Assembly: GCF_002873335.1 (NCBI RefSeq)
Contig: NZ_MCUW01000010.1
Span: 56,680-120,679 of the forward strand
Length of the DNA: 64,000 nt
Direction: 5' to 3'
Source of the DNA: Vibrio sp. 10N.286.49.B1
GTDB lineage: Bacteria > Pseudomonadota > Gammaproteobacteria > Enterobacterales > Vibrionaceae
Shown here: piece by piece, positions 1 to 8,350 of the stretch
Position numbering within the stretch: the stretch's first letter is position 1
Layout of the letters: every line of letters starts with the position of its first letter
The notes under the pieces: model-generated
What the model was told of the DNA's origin: nothing
What the model saw: the letters and a program-made list of their open reading frames with translations, nothing else
Database searches by the model: none
Translations under genes and position numbers: made by a program

Positions 1-82
1 CATAGTAGAGTAGCGCCGTGCGTGATAAGCCAACTTTGGCTGCTAGTTCTGAGATTCGATACACGTTAGAACTCCACATCAT
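1..82 (-). CDS. MerR-family transcriptional regulator, N-terminal fragment cut by the window edge
   Basis: The minus strand from an ATG at 82 (second ATG at 79) reads 27 residues without a stop to the window edge. The stretch YRISELAAKVGLSRTALLYY matches the first helix-turn-helix of MerR-family regulators (YxIxELAxxxGLsxxTLxYYE). The rest of the gene lies outside, so effector and target are unknown. It is divergent from the MsrA-like gene at 329, with about 245 bases between them where a MerR-type operator would be expected. The fragment is too short for normal ORF finding, but the match to the family signature is strong. Confidence 0.75.
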   Translation of the reverse strand, partial: MMWSSNVYRISELAAKVGLSRTALLYY

Positions 83-328
83 TGATGTACAAAACAGACT
101 GTAAACTATGAAGCTATAGACAGGTCAATACTAAATTAGCGTTGTCTCGCAGGGTTGTCTAGGGGATGCTGTGAAAGAACGCGTGACTAAAGGTGTTATA
201 TTTGACCCTTAAGAATATTGTAGGAATGAACAGGGGTAATCACGGGAATGAAGCACTTACCCTTAAGGTGTGAGAAGATATTGGCTAAAGTTTGTCGGAC
301 ACATATTGATTATTGAAGGAAGTAACAA
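83..328. other. Intergenic region between divergent MerR fragment and MsrA-like gene
   Basis: No ORF is supported here. Two copies of ACCCTTAAG occur near 205 and 258, the second inside the palindrome CCTTAAGG. MerR proteins bind inverted repeats of this general kind between -35 and -10, but I could not place a matching promoter, so this is only a candidate operator. A ribosome-binding site (AAGGAAG) lies just before the MsrA start. Confidence 0.3.
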
Positions 329-805
329 GTGGAAGATATCTATTTTGCTGGAGGTTGCTTATGGGGCGTACAGGAGTTTATGCGTCACTTACCTGGCGTG
401 ATTACAACGCAAGCAGGGCGTGCTAATGGGAGTTCGGATACGACATGCGCGAACTATGACGGTTATGCGGAGTGTGTAAAGACTCAATTCGACCCAAAAA
501 TAGTGTCGGTAGAAACTCTCATGGATTACTTTTTCGAGATTATTGATCCGTACAGCATCAATAAACAAGGTGAGGATGTAGGGATAAAATATCGAACGGG
601 CATTTATAGCCTTCACGCGGAACATTTGCTAAAGGTCACCGCTTATCTGCAAGCGAGAGAAGATGCGGATAAGATCGCGATAGAAGTCTTACCGTTGACC
701 AATTATGTAAAAAGTGATGATGAGCATCAAGATAGGCTTACGTTGCGACCTAACGATTACTGTCATATCCCTCAAAACATTCTGCATAAATATCGTAAAA
801 ATTAA
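329..805 (+). CDS. msrA: Peptide methionine sulfoxide reductase MsrA-like protein (divergent)
   Basis: A 158-residue protein of the MsrA fold, which reduces methionine-S-sulfoxide using a catalytic cysteine near the N-terminus. The active-site motif is GGCLWG (Cys9) in place of the usual GCFWG. The GHAE motif is seen as GYAECV, keeping the Glu but not the His. The C-terminal AEDYHQxYL region is DDEHQDRL, followed by RPNDYCHI, whose Cys is a candidate resolving cysteine. Length is at the short end for the family. Start is an ATG-like GTG at 329 (GTGGAAGAT) preceded by AAGGAAG. Family membership is clear; whether activity is normal is less so, because three conserved positions differ. It stands alone, divergent from a MerR-type gene. 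Confidence 0.75.
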   Translation: MEDIYFAGGCLWGVQEFMRHLPGVITTQAGRANGSSDTTCANYDGYAECVKTQFDPKIVSVETLMDYFFEIIDPYSINKQGEDVGIKYRTGIYSLHAEHLLKVTAYLQAREDADKIAIEVLPLTNYVKSDDEHQDRLTLRPNDYCHIPQNILHKYRKN

Positions 806-913
806 CCGTTTCAATAATGAAAGAACCAACGCCTATAGCGTTGATTCTTTCATTGTTTTAGAGCGAGTGATCATTGTCACTGCACAGACGTTTCGATTAC
901 GTTATTGGTGTGA

Positions 914-2125
914 TTACGGTTCTTTGTTTACGACGAGATTCTCCGTAACGAACGGACGGTGCCTGACTAGCACCCATAAGATCCCACCAGTAAGGCCAAC
1001 CCCGAGCTGTATGAGTCCGAGATTTTCAATTAAAGCTTCCGGTCGAATGGAGACAAGCATCATCCCTAAAGAACCACAAATCATCGCAAAAAATTGAATC
1101 AAGGCAACAGCTGAGCCCGTATCATGGTCTTGTTGGTCAAGCATCAGGTTGGTTCCTGGTACTCGCATTGTAATGACCATCAAGGTTGCTGGTGCAGCGA
1201 TACCCGCGAATACCCATGGTGATGTAGCTCCAATTGTAATCGTGAGAACACCGGCAACCGCAAGCAATAAGAAACACATGGTAATGATTTTTTGGACCGA
1301 GATACGACGAGAAACCTTCATATAAATTGCAGGGCCAAAAGAGGCGCATAACGCGTTAAACGCAAAGGCATAACTAAACTCTTGCTCGCTTAGCCCAAAC
1401 CCATTGATATAAATGTATGATCCTGCCGCAAGGAACGCCATGAGTGCCATCGGTGTAACGGAAAAAATGGCAAGCAATACAATAAATCTTCGATTTTTTA
1501 GTACAACGCCCAATCTTCCCCATGAACGCAGCATTGAACCGTCGTATTTAGTCTCTAATGTCTCTTTGTAGCAAAATGCCAGTACACAAGCGAAAGCACC
1601 AAACACCGCTAACGTGACAAACATCATCCGCCATGATGCGACTTGCAATAAGAAGGCACCAATAACCGGAGCGACCATCGGTGCGATAATGACTAACGAC
1701 ATAATGGTTGCCATTATTTTTTCACGCTCACGCCCCTCATAAAGATCTTTTACAATAGCTGTGGCGACGACGGTAATGGCACTACCAGCAAAGGCTTGAA
1801 AGACTCGAGCGCCAATGAGTTGTTCAATATTACCAGCCATGGCACAAAAAATACTGGCGATCATATAGCCGCCTATCCCCGTCAATAACACGGGCTTACG
1901 ACCAAATTTTTCGCTTAACGGACCCCAAAAGAGTAAGCCGACAGCGTAGGTAACGAAATAGCTACTTAAAGTGAGGTTCACCATCGCTTGGTCGGTATTA
2001 AATATGCTGACCATCTGCGGTAGCGCAGGTAGGTACAAGTCAATAGTCAGAGGCGGAAAAGCACTGATGATGACGAGGAAAAATAACATACCGGTTTTAC
2101 CCAATATAGGTTGTGTTTGTTTCAA
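914..2125 (-). CDS. Bcr/CflA-type MFS drug exporter
   Basis: A 403-residue major facilitator with about twelve hydrophobic segments. The N-terminal PPLTIDLYLPALPQM stretch and the loop GPLSEKFGRKPVLL between segments 2 and 3 are typical of the Bcr/CflA drug:proton antiporters (bicyclomycin, chloramphenicol and related exporters of the inner membrane). The start is TTG at 2125, preceded by AGGAG at a good distance; no ATG fits better. It lies 75 bases downstream of a MarR regulator on the same strand, so the two are probably an operon in which the MarR protein senses the exported compound. Substrate cannot be told from sequence. Confidence 0.88.
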   Translation of the reverse strand: MKQTQPILGKTGMLFFLVIISAFPPLTIDLYLPALPQMVSIFNTDQAMVNLTLSSYFVTYAVGLLFWGPLSEKFGRKPVLLTGIGGYMIASIFCAMAGNIEQLIGARVFQAFAGSAITVVATAIVKDLYEGREREKIMATIMSLVIIAPMVAPVIGAFLLQVASWRMMFVTLAVFGAFACVLAFCYKETLETKYDGSMLRSWGRLGVVLKNRRFIVLLAIFSVTPMALMAFLAAGSYIYINGFGLSEQEFSYAFAFNALCASFGPAIYMKVSRRISVQKIITMCFLLLAVAGVLTITIGATSPWVFAGIAAPATLMVITMRVPGTNLMLDQQDHDTGSAVALIQFFAMICGSLGMMLVSIRPEALIENLGLIQLGVGLTGGILWVLVRHRPFVTENLVVNKEP

Positions 2126-2200
2126 GTGGTGACTCCTAATGATTCTTTATTGGCTTTATCGTAAGGGGAGATGTAACGACATCGTCGATGATGTCACGAG

Positions 2201-2629
2201 CTAGTAAGCCAAGTTATTGTTCACTCGTTTGAGCAGTACGCGCAGCGTTTCTGATTCATCGTCAGAGAAGCCAGTGAGCATCTCGTTGATCATTCCCATT
2301 TCTACGTCGTCTAATCGCTCAAGCAGCGTCGTACCTTTCTCACTCAGAGTGAGCTCAACAGAGCGCTTATCGCTGACACTTGCCTGTTTGATGATCAAAT
2401 CCTGTCGATGCAGGCGTGCCACGATACGCGCGATTTGTGCTTTATCACGATTCATCGACTCGACCAACATCTGTTGAGAGGCGCCCTCAAATTCTCGAAT
2501 ATCACTCATGGCTTTGTGTTCGAGCGGAGAGAATTCGACTTTTTGGCGAGTGACTTCAGCCACCATTTTTCCACGAGTCTTCATGCGAATTTCACGCAGC
2601 GTATGGTTTATTTCCCGATAGGTCGTCAT
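2201..2629 (-). CDS. MarR-family transcriptional regulator
   Basis: A 142-residue winged-helix regulator. The region SQQMLVESMNRDKAQIARIVARL is the recognition part and DKRSVELTLSEKGTTLL is the wing, as in MarR/SlyA proteins. An upstream TTG at 2692 would extend it by 21 residues, but that extension would translate through two operator-like palindromes; I chose the ATG at 2629. It precedes the Bcr/CflA exporter on the same strand and diverges from phnC. The likely job is local repression of the exporter and of itself; ligand unknown. Confidence 0.85.
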   Translation of the reverse strand: MTTYREINHTLREIRMKTRGKMVAEVTRQKVEFSPLEHKAMSDIREFEGASQQMLVESMNRDKAQIARIVARLHRQDLIIKQASVSDKRSVELTLSEKGTTLLERLDDVEMGMINEMLTGFSDDESETLRVLLKRVNNNLAY

Positions 2630-2647
2630 AGCGATTTCTGATATTTG

Positions 2648-2693
2648 GTTGTGTAAATCAACTATTATCTTAATTTTGGTTGATCGAGTCAAC
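2648..2693. promoter_or_regulatory. Pair of MarR-type palindromes
   Basis: Two 15-base palindromes of the form GTTG-N7-CAAC occur at 2648-2662 and 2679-2693, centres 31 bases apart, immediately upstream of the marR ATG. Spacing and symmetry fit a self-regulating MarR protein. The assignment is inferred from position only. Confidence 0.5.
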
Positions 2694-2725
2694 TAATTGT
2701 TTGTGACGGATTCGTCTAGTAACAA

Positions 2726-2743
2726 TGTTCACAATATGGTCAC
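2726..2743 (+). promoter_or_regulatory. Possible Pho box upstream of phnC
   Basis: TGTTCAC and TGGTCAC form 7-base direct repeats separated by 4 bases, the geometry of a PhoB site (two CTGTCAT units, 4-base spacer). Only the second unit matches the consensus well, so this is weak. It lies 77 bases before the phnC start. Confidence 0.3.
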
Positions 2744-2819
2744 AAAATCATCGAAAAATCGTCAAACAGTTACGATGAAATACCAGTTAAATAAATCAAA
2801 GGTGATTCGGAGAAGAGTT

Positions 2820-3659
2820 ATGGCGATGATTGCGCCGGAACTGACCATTGTCAGTGAGACGAGTGACATAGTACAACCCAAACTTGGGCGAAAAGTACTT
2901 CAAACTCGAGCGCTTACCAAGTCCTATCAACAGGACAAAGTAGTTCTCGATGGTATTGACCTTGATTTGCATGCTGGTGAATTTGTTGCAATTGTTGGCC
3001 GATCCGGCGCAGGAAAATCCACCTTATTACATACGTTAAATGGCACCATTTCGGCAAGCAGTGGTGAGATCCTTAATGTCCACAAAGACCAGTCGACGGA
3101 TAATATTTTGTCGATGACACGTAAAGAACTACGTGAATGGCGCACTCACTGCGGCATGATCTTCCAAGATTTTTGTCTTGTTCCTCGCCTTGATGTCATT
3201 TCAAACGTGTTGCTTGGTCGTCTGAGCCACACCTCAACAATAAAATCTCTCTTCAAAGTCTTTAGTGATGAAGACCGAGCAGAAGCAATCCGTTTGTTGA
3301 AGTGGTTAAACATGTTGCCTTATGCACTGCAACGCTCCGAAAATTTATCGGGTGGTCAACAGCAACGTGTGGCCATTTGCCGAGCGATGATGCAGAACCC
3401 CAAAATTTTACTGGCGGATGAGCCAGTTGCATCTCTCGATCCTAAAAACACAGTAAGAATTATGGAAGCGCTACAAAAAATCAGTACTGATGATATTGCA
3501 GTGATGGTGAACCTCCACTCGATTGAATTGGTGCAGCAATATTGCACGCGAGTCATTGGTCTTGCAAAAGGGCGAGTGATTTATGACGGACACCCGTCCG
3601 GGCTGAATGATGAGGTTTTGCACCAGTTATATGGTGATGAATTTGATCAGGTTGTTTAA
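2820..3659 (+). CDS. phnC: Phosphonate-type ABC importer, ATP-binding subunit PhnC
   Basis: A 279-residue ABC ATPase. Visible motifs: Walker [18 protein letters not shown]-loop IFQDFCLV, signature [16 protein letters not shown], Walker [14 protein letters not shown] and the switch His in NLHSIEL. The combination, and the PhnD and two PhnE genes downstream, place it in the phosphonate/phosphite importer family. The frame is open 41 codons upstream to 2697, but the ATG at 2820 has GGAGAAG in front and gives the family's usual length. First gene of phnCDEE; divergent from marR. Confidence 0.9.
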   Translation: MAMIAPELTIVSETSDIVQPKLGRKVLQTRALTKSYQQDKVVLDGIDLDLHAGEFVAIVGRSGAGKSTLLHTLNGTISASSGEILNVHKDQSTDNILSMTRKELREWRTHCGMIFQDFCLVPRLDVISNVLLGRLSHTSTIKSLFKVFSDEDRAEAIRLLKWLNMLPYALQRSENLSGGQQQRVAICRAMMQNPKILLADEPVASLDPKNTVRIMEALQKISTDDIAVMVNLHSIELVQQYCTRVIGLAKGRVIYDGHPSGLNDEVLHQLYGDEFDQVV

Positions 3660-3727
3660 TTAAACCCCCACAATCTTACTGGTAGGCAATCCTGTCACCA
3701 GTGGTCAGAATGAACAAGGAAGACATA

Positions 3728-4651
3728 ATGAAAAAACTATTATCAGTAAGCGGCATTATTGCAGCGGCACTTTCTTTTCACACGCAAGCGGCAGCACCAA
3801 GTGAGATCAATCTCGGGATTTTAGGGGGGCAAAATGCTTCGGATCAAATTGGTGATAACCAGTGTGTGGCGGAATTTCTATACAAGGAACTGGGCGTTAA
3901 GACCAATATTCGCAACTCCACGGATTACAATGCGGTCATTCAAGGGTTATTGGGCAACAAGATTGATCTAGTGATGAACATGTCACCTAAATCTTATGCT
4001 GAGATCTACCTAAATGATCCCAATGCTGTTGATTTGGTAGGTATCACCGTTGATAACACCGATAATTCTCGTGGTTACCATTCGGTTATCTTGGTGAAAG
4101 AAGATAGCCCATACCAATCTATTGAGGATTTAAAAGGCACGGCTTTCTCGTTTGCTGATCCTAATTCAACGTCTGGGTTCCTGATTCCAAACAACCAATT
4201 AGAGACCAATCTAGGTGGTAACATGGATAACAGCTTCAATAATTTCTTTAAGTCGGTGAGCTTTTCTGGTGGCCATGAGCAGGATATTGTTGGCGTTCTG
4301 AATGGTCAGTTTGATGCTGCTGTAACATGGTCATCAATGGTGGGCGATGCGAAGCAGGGTTACACCGCCGGAGCGTTACTGCGCTACATAAATCATGACC
4401 CAGAATTGATGGACAAAATTCGAATTATTTGGGAATCCCCATTGATTGCAAATGGCCCGACGATTGTCAGCAACAAGCTTGACCCGGCGTTTAAAGAAGA
4501 TTTAGTTGCTGCGGTCAAGAAACTCGATAAAGAAGAAAATGAGTGTTTTAGTAAAGCGGCAGGTGGGCAGTTACATCTGGCCGATACCAGTGTAGACGAG
4601 TATCAGTCAATCATTGACTTGGTTAAAGCTACTAAGTTCGCTCAGAGATAG
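3728..4651 (+). CDS. phnD: Phosphonate-type ABC importer, periplasmic binding protein PhnD
   Basis: A 307-residue periplasmic protein with a signal peptide (MKKLLSVSGIIAAALSFHTQAAA). The segment DPNSTSGFLIPN is the conserved oxyanion-binding loop of PhnD-like proteins, which hold the phosphonate or phosphite group with Ser/Thr hydroxyls. The region that in E. coli PhnD supplies an acidic residue for the amino group of 2-aminoethylphosphonate (following DAAV) reads TWSSMVGD here, so the ligand may be different. The ATG at 3728 follows AAGGAAG; an upstream GTG at 3701 would place residues before the signal peptide. Second gene of the importer operon. Confidence 0.88.
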   Translation: MKKLLSVSGIIAAALSFHTQAAAPSEINLGILGGQNASDQIGDNQCVAEFLYKELGVKTNIRNSTDYNAVIQGLLGNKIDLVMNMSPKSYAEIYLNDPNAVDLVGITVDNTDNSRGYHSVILVKEDSPYQSIEDLKGTAFSFADPNSTSGFLIPNNQLETNLGGNMDNSFNNFFKSVSFSGGHEQDIVGVLNGQFDAAVTWSSMVGDAKQGYTAGALLRYINHDPELMDKIRIIWESPLIANGPTIVSNKLDPAFKEDLVAAVKKLDKEENECFSKAAGGQLHLADTSVDEYQSIIDLVKATKFAQR

Positions 4652-4728
4652 TTGCTTTTCTTAGTAATGGCTAATCTATTTATAAGATCTGTATAGTCTC
4701 AAAGAGGTGATACTGACTTAGCAATCAT

Positions 4729-4756
4729 TTGCTTGTCTATCACTTGCTTGTCTATC
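4729..4756 (+). repeat. Two-copy 15-base tandem repeat between phnD and phnE
   Basis: TTGCTTGTCTATC occurs twice (4729-4741 and 4744-4756) with AC between them, so the unit is 15 bases. It sits in the phnD-phnE gap, which is longer (166 bases) than the rest of the operon. No function is evident. Confidence 0.8.
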
Positions 4757-4817
4757 TATGGCGAGGGCAGGACCGATTGGGTTTTGAACTCGCTATCTCA
4801 CTTTTTGGTTTAACATC

Positions 4818-5693
4818 ATGCCGTTTGAACAATACTATCAACAGGTTCGACGTAAACAAAAGATGGACGCTTTCATGTGGTCTGCCATGTTTATGGTTTT
4901 GTACCTCATTTCTGGGCACTTTGCTGAATTTAGTCTTCGCCAGATCGTTAATAATGCGCCTGCTTTCTTCGACTACATTTTGGATACGATTCCTCATCTT
5001 TCTTGGGATGTCCTTTTTGCGAGCCGCGATGACGCGGGCCATGCTGTACCGGGATCGCTTATTTACTGGGGGTATCGACTACCGATTCAGTTGCCTTTGC
5101 TTTGGGAGACCATCAATGTCGCCATTGCCGCTACCTTAATTTCCTCTTGTATTGCCATTATCTTAGCCTTTTTAGCCGCGAATAACGGCTATGCCCCTGC
5201 CCCTGTTCGAATGGCGGTACGAGCGTCGGTCGCTTTTCTACGGACGATGCCTGAACTCGCATGGGCGGTGATGTTTGTCATGGCTTATGGGGTTGGAACC
5301 TTTCCGGGTTTTGTTGCTTTGGCGCTGCATACCGTCGGCAGTCTCACGAAGCTATTCTATGAGTCGATTGAAACGGTATCCAACAAACCAACGAGAGGTC
5401 TTACTGCCGTCGGGGCTAGCCCATTACAACGTGTTAGATTTGCACTTTGGCCGCAAGTTAAGCCAATTGTTTTGTCTTATATTTTCCTTCGATTTGAGAT
5501 TAACTTCCGCTCATCGACCATCTTGGGTCTAGTTGGAGCGGGCGGTATTGGGCAAGAATTGATGACCAATATTAGTTTAGGGCGTCATGATCAAGTGAGT
5601 ATGACGCTATTACTCATCATCCTCGTGGTGGCGATCATTGATATGCTATCTGGATCGCTTAGAAAGCGAGTGATCAGTGGGGACTTGAAATGA
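4818..5693 (+). CDS. phnE: Phosphonate-type ABC importer permease PhnE (first copy)
   Basis: A 291-residue inner-membrane permease with about six hydrophobic segments. The cytoplasmic coupling loop ESIETVSNKPTRGLTAVGAS followed by PLQRVRFALWPQVKP is the PhnE form of the EAA motif that contacts the ATPase. The motif GLVGAGGIGQEL near the C-terminus is also typical. The ATG at 4818 lacks a clear ribosome-binding site. Its stop overlaps the start of the second permease by four bases (ATGA), so the two subunits are translationally coupled. Confidence 0.9.
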   Translation: MPFEQYYQQVRRKQKMDAFMWSAMFMVLYLISGHFAEFSLRQIVNNAPAFFDYILDTIPHLSWDVLFASRDDAGHAVPGSLIYWGYRLPIQLPLLWETINVAIAATLISSCIAIILAFLAANNGYAPAPVRMAVRASVAFLRTMPELAWAVMFVMAYGVGTFPGFVALALHTVGSLTKLFYESIETVSNKPTRGLTAVGASPLQRVRFALWPQVKPIVLSYIFLRFEINFRSSTILGLVGAGGIGQELMTNISLGRHDQVSMTLLLIILVVAIIDMLSGSLRKRVISGDLK

Positions 5694-6562
5694 GCACGCA
5701 AGCATTGCAACAAATAAAGCAGGAGCACCAAGAAATATTCTCGACCCAGAAGCGGTATTTGCGTTTGGTCGTTTTTAGTGCCATCGCCGTCTTGGTCTAT
5801 TATCTTACGTTTTTTTCATTTTTTGGCATTAGTGAGCAACAGCTCATTATGGGTAATAGCAAGATCAGCAGTTATTTTATGCATATGTTTGTTTGGCGAG
5901 ATTTTTGGAACTGGCCATTTGCTTATTACTTCTCACAGATCGGTATTACGTTAGCGATTGTATTTGGTGGTACGTTGACGGCGTCCGTTGTCGCACTTCC
6001 TCTTTCTTTTCTGGCGGCACGTAACGTGATGACTGGACCATTCGGAGTGATTGCTATCATGATGAGGCGAATCTTTGATGTGTTACGTGGGGTCGACATG
6101 GCAATCTGGGGAATGATCTTTGTCCGTGCGGTAGGGTTAGGTCCACTTGCTGGTGTCATGGCCGTATTCGTTCAAGATTTAGGCTTATTCGGGAAGCTAT
6201 TTGCAGAAAGCCATGAGGCGGCTGATCGAAAACCAACCCGAGGCCTAACATCATTGGGCGCCAATCAGATCCAAAAACATCGCTTTGCCATTTTTACTCA
6301 GTCGTTCCCGACGTTTTTGGCATTAAGTCTGTATCAATTGGAATCGAATACGCGCTCGGCGGCTGTTTTAGGTTTTGTGGGAGCCGGGGGGATTGGTTTG
6401 GTGTACGCAGAAAATATGCGCCTGTGGAACTGGGATGTGGTGACGTTTATTACTTTGGTGCTAGTGGTCATTGTCATGGTCATGGATAAGGTGTCTAGTG
6501 TGCTTCGTCATAAATACATTATTGGTGAGAATGTTCCATTGTTTGATCCTAAAATTGTTTGA
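5690..6562 (+). CDS. phnE: Phosphonate-type ABC importer permease PhnE (second copy)
   Basis: A 290-residue permease paralogous to the preceding gene, with a longer N-terminal cytoplasmic tail and the coupling loop ESHEAADRKPTRGLTSLGAN and GFVGAGGIGLVY. Two different PhnE subunits presumably form the heterodimeric channel, as in other phnCDE1E2 operons. It ends the operon; a terminator follows at 6626. No C-P lyase, phosphonatase or phosphite dehydrogenase gene is next to it, so how the imported compound is used cannot be read from this window. Confidence 0.9.
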   Translation: MSTQALQQIKQEHQEIFSTQKRYLRLVVFSAIAVLVYYLTFFSFFGISEQQLIMGNSKISSYFMHMFVWRDFWNWPFAYYFSQIGITLAIVFGGTLTASVVALPLSFLAARNVMTGPFGVIAIMMRRIFDVLRGVDMAIWGMIFVRAVGLGPLAGVMAVFVQDLGLFGKLFAESHEAADRKPTRGLTSLGANQIQKHRFAIFTQSFPTFLALSLYQLESNTRSAAVLGFVGAGGIGLVYAENMRLWNWDVVTFITLVLVVIVMVMDKVSSVLRHKYIIGENVPLFDPKIV

Positions 6563-6625
6563 TCGAAAATGACTTGACCCCAAAGCTTACTAACCCTTAA
6601 TAAATTTCATTTTTATCCTTCATTC

Positions 6626-6662
6626 AGAGCAAGTCCCCTTTATTGGTGGCTTGCTCTTTTTT
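6626..6662 (+). terminator. Intrinsic terminator of the phnCDEE operon
   Basis: AGAGCAAG (6626-6633) pairs with CTTGCTCT (6650-6657), followed by a run of T. It lies 64 bases after the last permease stop. Confidence 0.8.
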
Positions 6663-6760
6663 ATGACCAATGACTTCTTATCCGCGTATCTCTACCCACC
6701 AGTGGGCTGGAGCCATTTGAATGGCATGGTCGCGGGTTAACGTAGCGGTCATGCATTAAT

Positions 6761-6799
6761 TTGAACGGTCGTTCACAAATCACTTGAACAGTCGTTCAA
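6761..6799. promoter_or_regulatory. Two TetR-type operators upstream of the AhpD-like gene
   Basis: TGAACGGTCGTTCA (6762-6775) and TTGAACAGTCGTTCAA (6784-6799) are near-perfect palindromes with centres 23 bases apart, about two helical turns. The TGAAC-N4-GTTCA form is typical of TetR-family operators. They lie about 80 bases before the AhpD-like start. No TetR gene adjoins; the only one in the window (58.5 kb) has a different operator. Confidence 0.65.
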
Positions 6800-6877
6800 A
6801 TTTAATTATAGTCTCTACATCGACAGGAAAACTGTCACTCCCGATGACATTATTAATCCGTATGAAAGGATATTGAG

Positions 6878-7423
6878 ATGAGCGAATTCAAACGACATAC
6901 AGAAGAAACAGCACCAGAAGAAAGCAAAGCGATTCTGGTCGATGCTAAAAAGCAGATGGGAAGAATTCCTGGGTTATATGGGGTGATGGCGGAATCACCA
7001 AGCACCTTAAAAGCTTACAAACAACTGCACCAAGCATTTACTGACACGTCTTTTGATGCCGAAGAACTTACTGTCGTTTGGCAAACGATCAACGTAGAGC
7101 ATGAGTGCCACTATTGCGTACCGGCACATACGGGTATAGCGCATGCGATGAAGGTTGATCCTGTCTTGACGGAGGCACTACGAAACCGCGAAGCCATGCC
7201 AACAGAGAAGCTTCAAGCCTTGCATGATTTTACTCTCAGTATGGTTCGTGAGCGAGGCAATGTATCACCGTCACAACTCGAAGCCTTTTACGCCGAGGGT
7301 TACGGTCAGCAACAAGTTCTTGAAGTGATTCTTGGATTATCTCAAAAAGTGATCAGTAATTACGTCAATCATGTCGCACAAACCCCAGTTGATCCCATGT
7401 TCGAGCAGTTTGCTTGGAAATAA
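6878..7423 (+). CDS. AhpD-like / carboxymuconolactone decarboxylase-family protein
   Basis: A 181-residue helical protein of the alkylhydroperoxidase AhpD-like family. The core EHECHYCVPAHT (residues 74-85) contains the CxxC pair (Cys77, Cys80) with the upstream Glu and downstream His of the AhpD proton-relay motif, so a thiol-dependent peroxidase or reductase role is likely. Start ATG at 6878 follows AAGGATATTGAG. It is transcribed alone, after the phn terminator and TetR-type operators, and is followed by a very strong hairpin. Induction by a reactive or electrophilic compound is a reasonable guess; substrate unknown. Confidence 0.85.
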   Translation: MSEFKRHTEETAPEESKAILVDAKKQMGRIPGLYGVMAESPSTLKAYKQLHQAFTDTSFDAEELTVVWQTINVEHECHYCVPAHTGIAHAMKVDPVLTEALRNREAMPTEKLQALHDFTLSMVRERGNVSPSQLEAFYAEGYGQQQVLEVILGLSQKVISNYVNHVAQTPVDPMFEQFAWK

Positions 7424-7485
7424 CCTTGAATCTGCACTATCTATAATGAGTATGAATGATAGGTAGCGCTTGATTATGAATAACG

Positions 7486-7524
7486 GAAACCAGCATACCC
7501 ACCTTTGGTGGGTATGCTGGTTTC
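7486..7524 (+). terminator. 18-bp stem hairpin after the AhpD-like gene
   Basis: GAAACCAGCATACCCACC (7486-7503) pairs perfectly with 7507-7524 around a TTT loop. There is no T run, so it may act as a transcript end through pausing or simply stabilise the 3' end. Confidence 0.6.
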
Positions 7525-7617
7525 AAGGCCTACCCTTGTAATATGGGATATTGGATCGCTATTCAACCCTGTCTAATCATTCCTCGTAGATTAAGACCAT
7601 GATTAAGGAGTATTACG

Positions 7618-8274
7618 ATGACAAAAACGTTAGCCTTTGATGTTTATGGGACGTTGATTGATACACACAGCGTGACGACGCTGTTGCAAGAATGGATCGG
7701 CGATAACGCATCGGTGTTCAGCCAAACCTGGCGTAATAAACAGCTAGAGTATTCTTTTAGAATTGGCTTAATGAAACAATATCAACCCTTTACCGTCTGT
7801 ACTCGTGAAGCACTGGATTATGCGTGTGAGTTTCATCAAGTGACGTTAAGTTTGGAGCAGCGAGTACAACTTTTAGAAAGCTATCGTAGGCTGCCAGCTT
7901 TTCCTGAGGTTCGACCTGCACTTGAAGCCCTAAAACAGCGTGGCTATAAGATGGTTGCCTTCTCAAATGGCGAACGCAGTGCGGTAGAATCCCTATTACA
8001 ACACGCCGAGATTATGGATTGTTTTGATGATGTGGTCAGCTGCGAGGCGATTGAAAGTTATAAACCAGATCCGTCGGTCTATCAATATTTGCTCGATAAG
8101 ACCAGCACCGTCCCTGAGCAAACCTGGCTTGTTTCAAGTAACTCGTTTGATGTGATTGGCGCAATATCTTCAGGATTAAAGGCCGTTTGGGTAAAACGAA
8201 ACTCGCTGGCGATTCTTGATCCTTGGGGAGTTGAGCCAACTCGAGTCATTGCAACCTTGCATGATTTGGATTGA
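7618..8274 (+). CDS. Haloacid dehalogenase type II (HAD superfamily hydrolase)
   Basis: A 218-residue HAD hydrolase. The nucleophile motif is FDVYGTLID (Asp8), the second motif is AFSNGERSAV, the lysine motif is SYKPDPSVY, and SSNSFDVIGA supplies the last Asn and Asp as in L-2-haloacid dehalogenases. These enzymes open a carbon-halogen bond of 2-haloacids through an aspartyl ester, though many relatives act on phosphate esters. AAGGAG precedes the ATG at 7618. It is cytoplasmic and reads toward the FrnE-like gene 76 bases downstream, with which it may be co-transcribed. Confidence 0.85.
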   Translation: MTKTLAFDVYGTLIDTHSVTTLLQEWIGDNASVFSQTWRNKQLEYSFRIGLMKQYQPFTVCTREALDYACEFHQVTLSLEQRVQLLESYRRLPAFPEVRPALEALKQRGYKMVAFSNGERSAVESLLQHAEIMDCFDDVVSCEAIESYKPDPSVYQYLLDKTSTVPEQTWLVSSNSFDVIGAISSGLKAVWVKRNSLAILDPWGVEPTRVIATLHDLD

Positions 8275-8350
8275 TGAACACGATAAATAATACCTAGTCG
8301 GTAGCCATAGACTCCAGACTATCGGTAAGAATTTAGAGAGAAAGTGAACA

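Noticed and set aside
714..1097. 127-codon plus-strand ORF
   Set aside because: It overlaps the msrA end and the exporter gene antisense, with no ribosome-binding site and a composition unlike a protein.
4729..5139. 136-codon ORF overlapping phnE
   Set aside because: Shadow frame of the permease gene, which has family motifs; this one has none.
7618..8274. HAD gene as phosphonoacetaldehyde hydrolase linked to phnCDEE
   Set aside because: Motif set fits haloacid dehalogenase type II; the cap-domain Lys motif of PhnX is not seen and an unrelated AhpD-like gene with its own control lies between.
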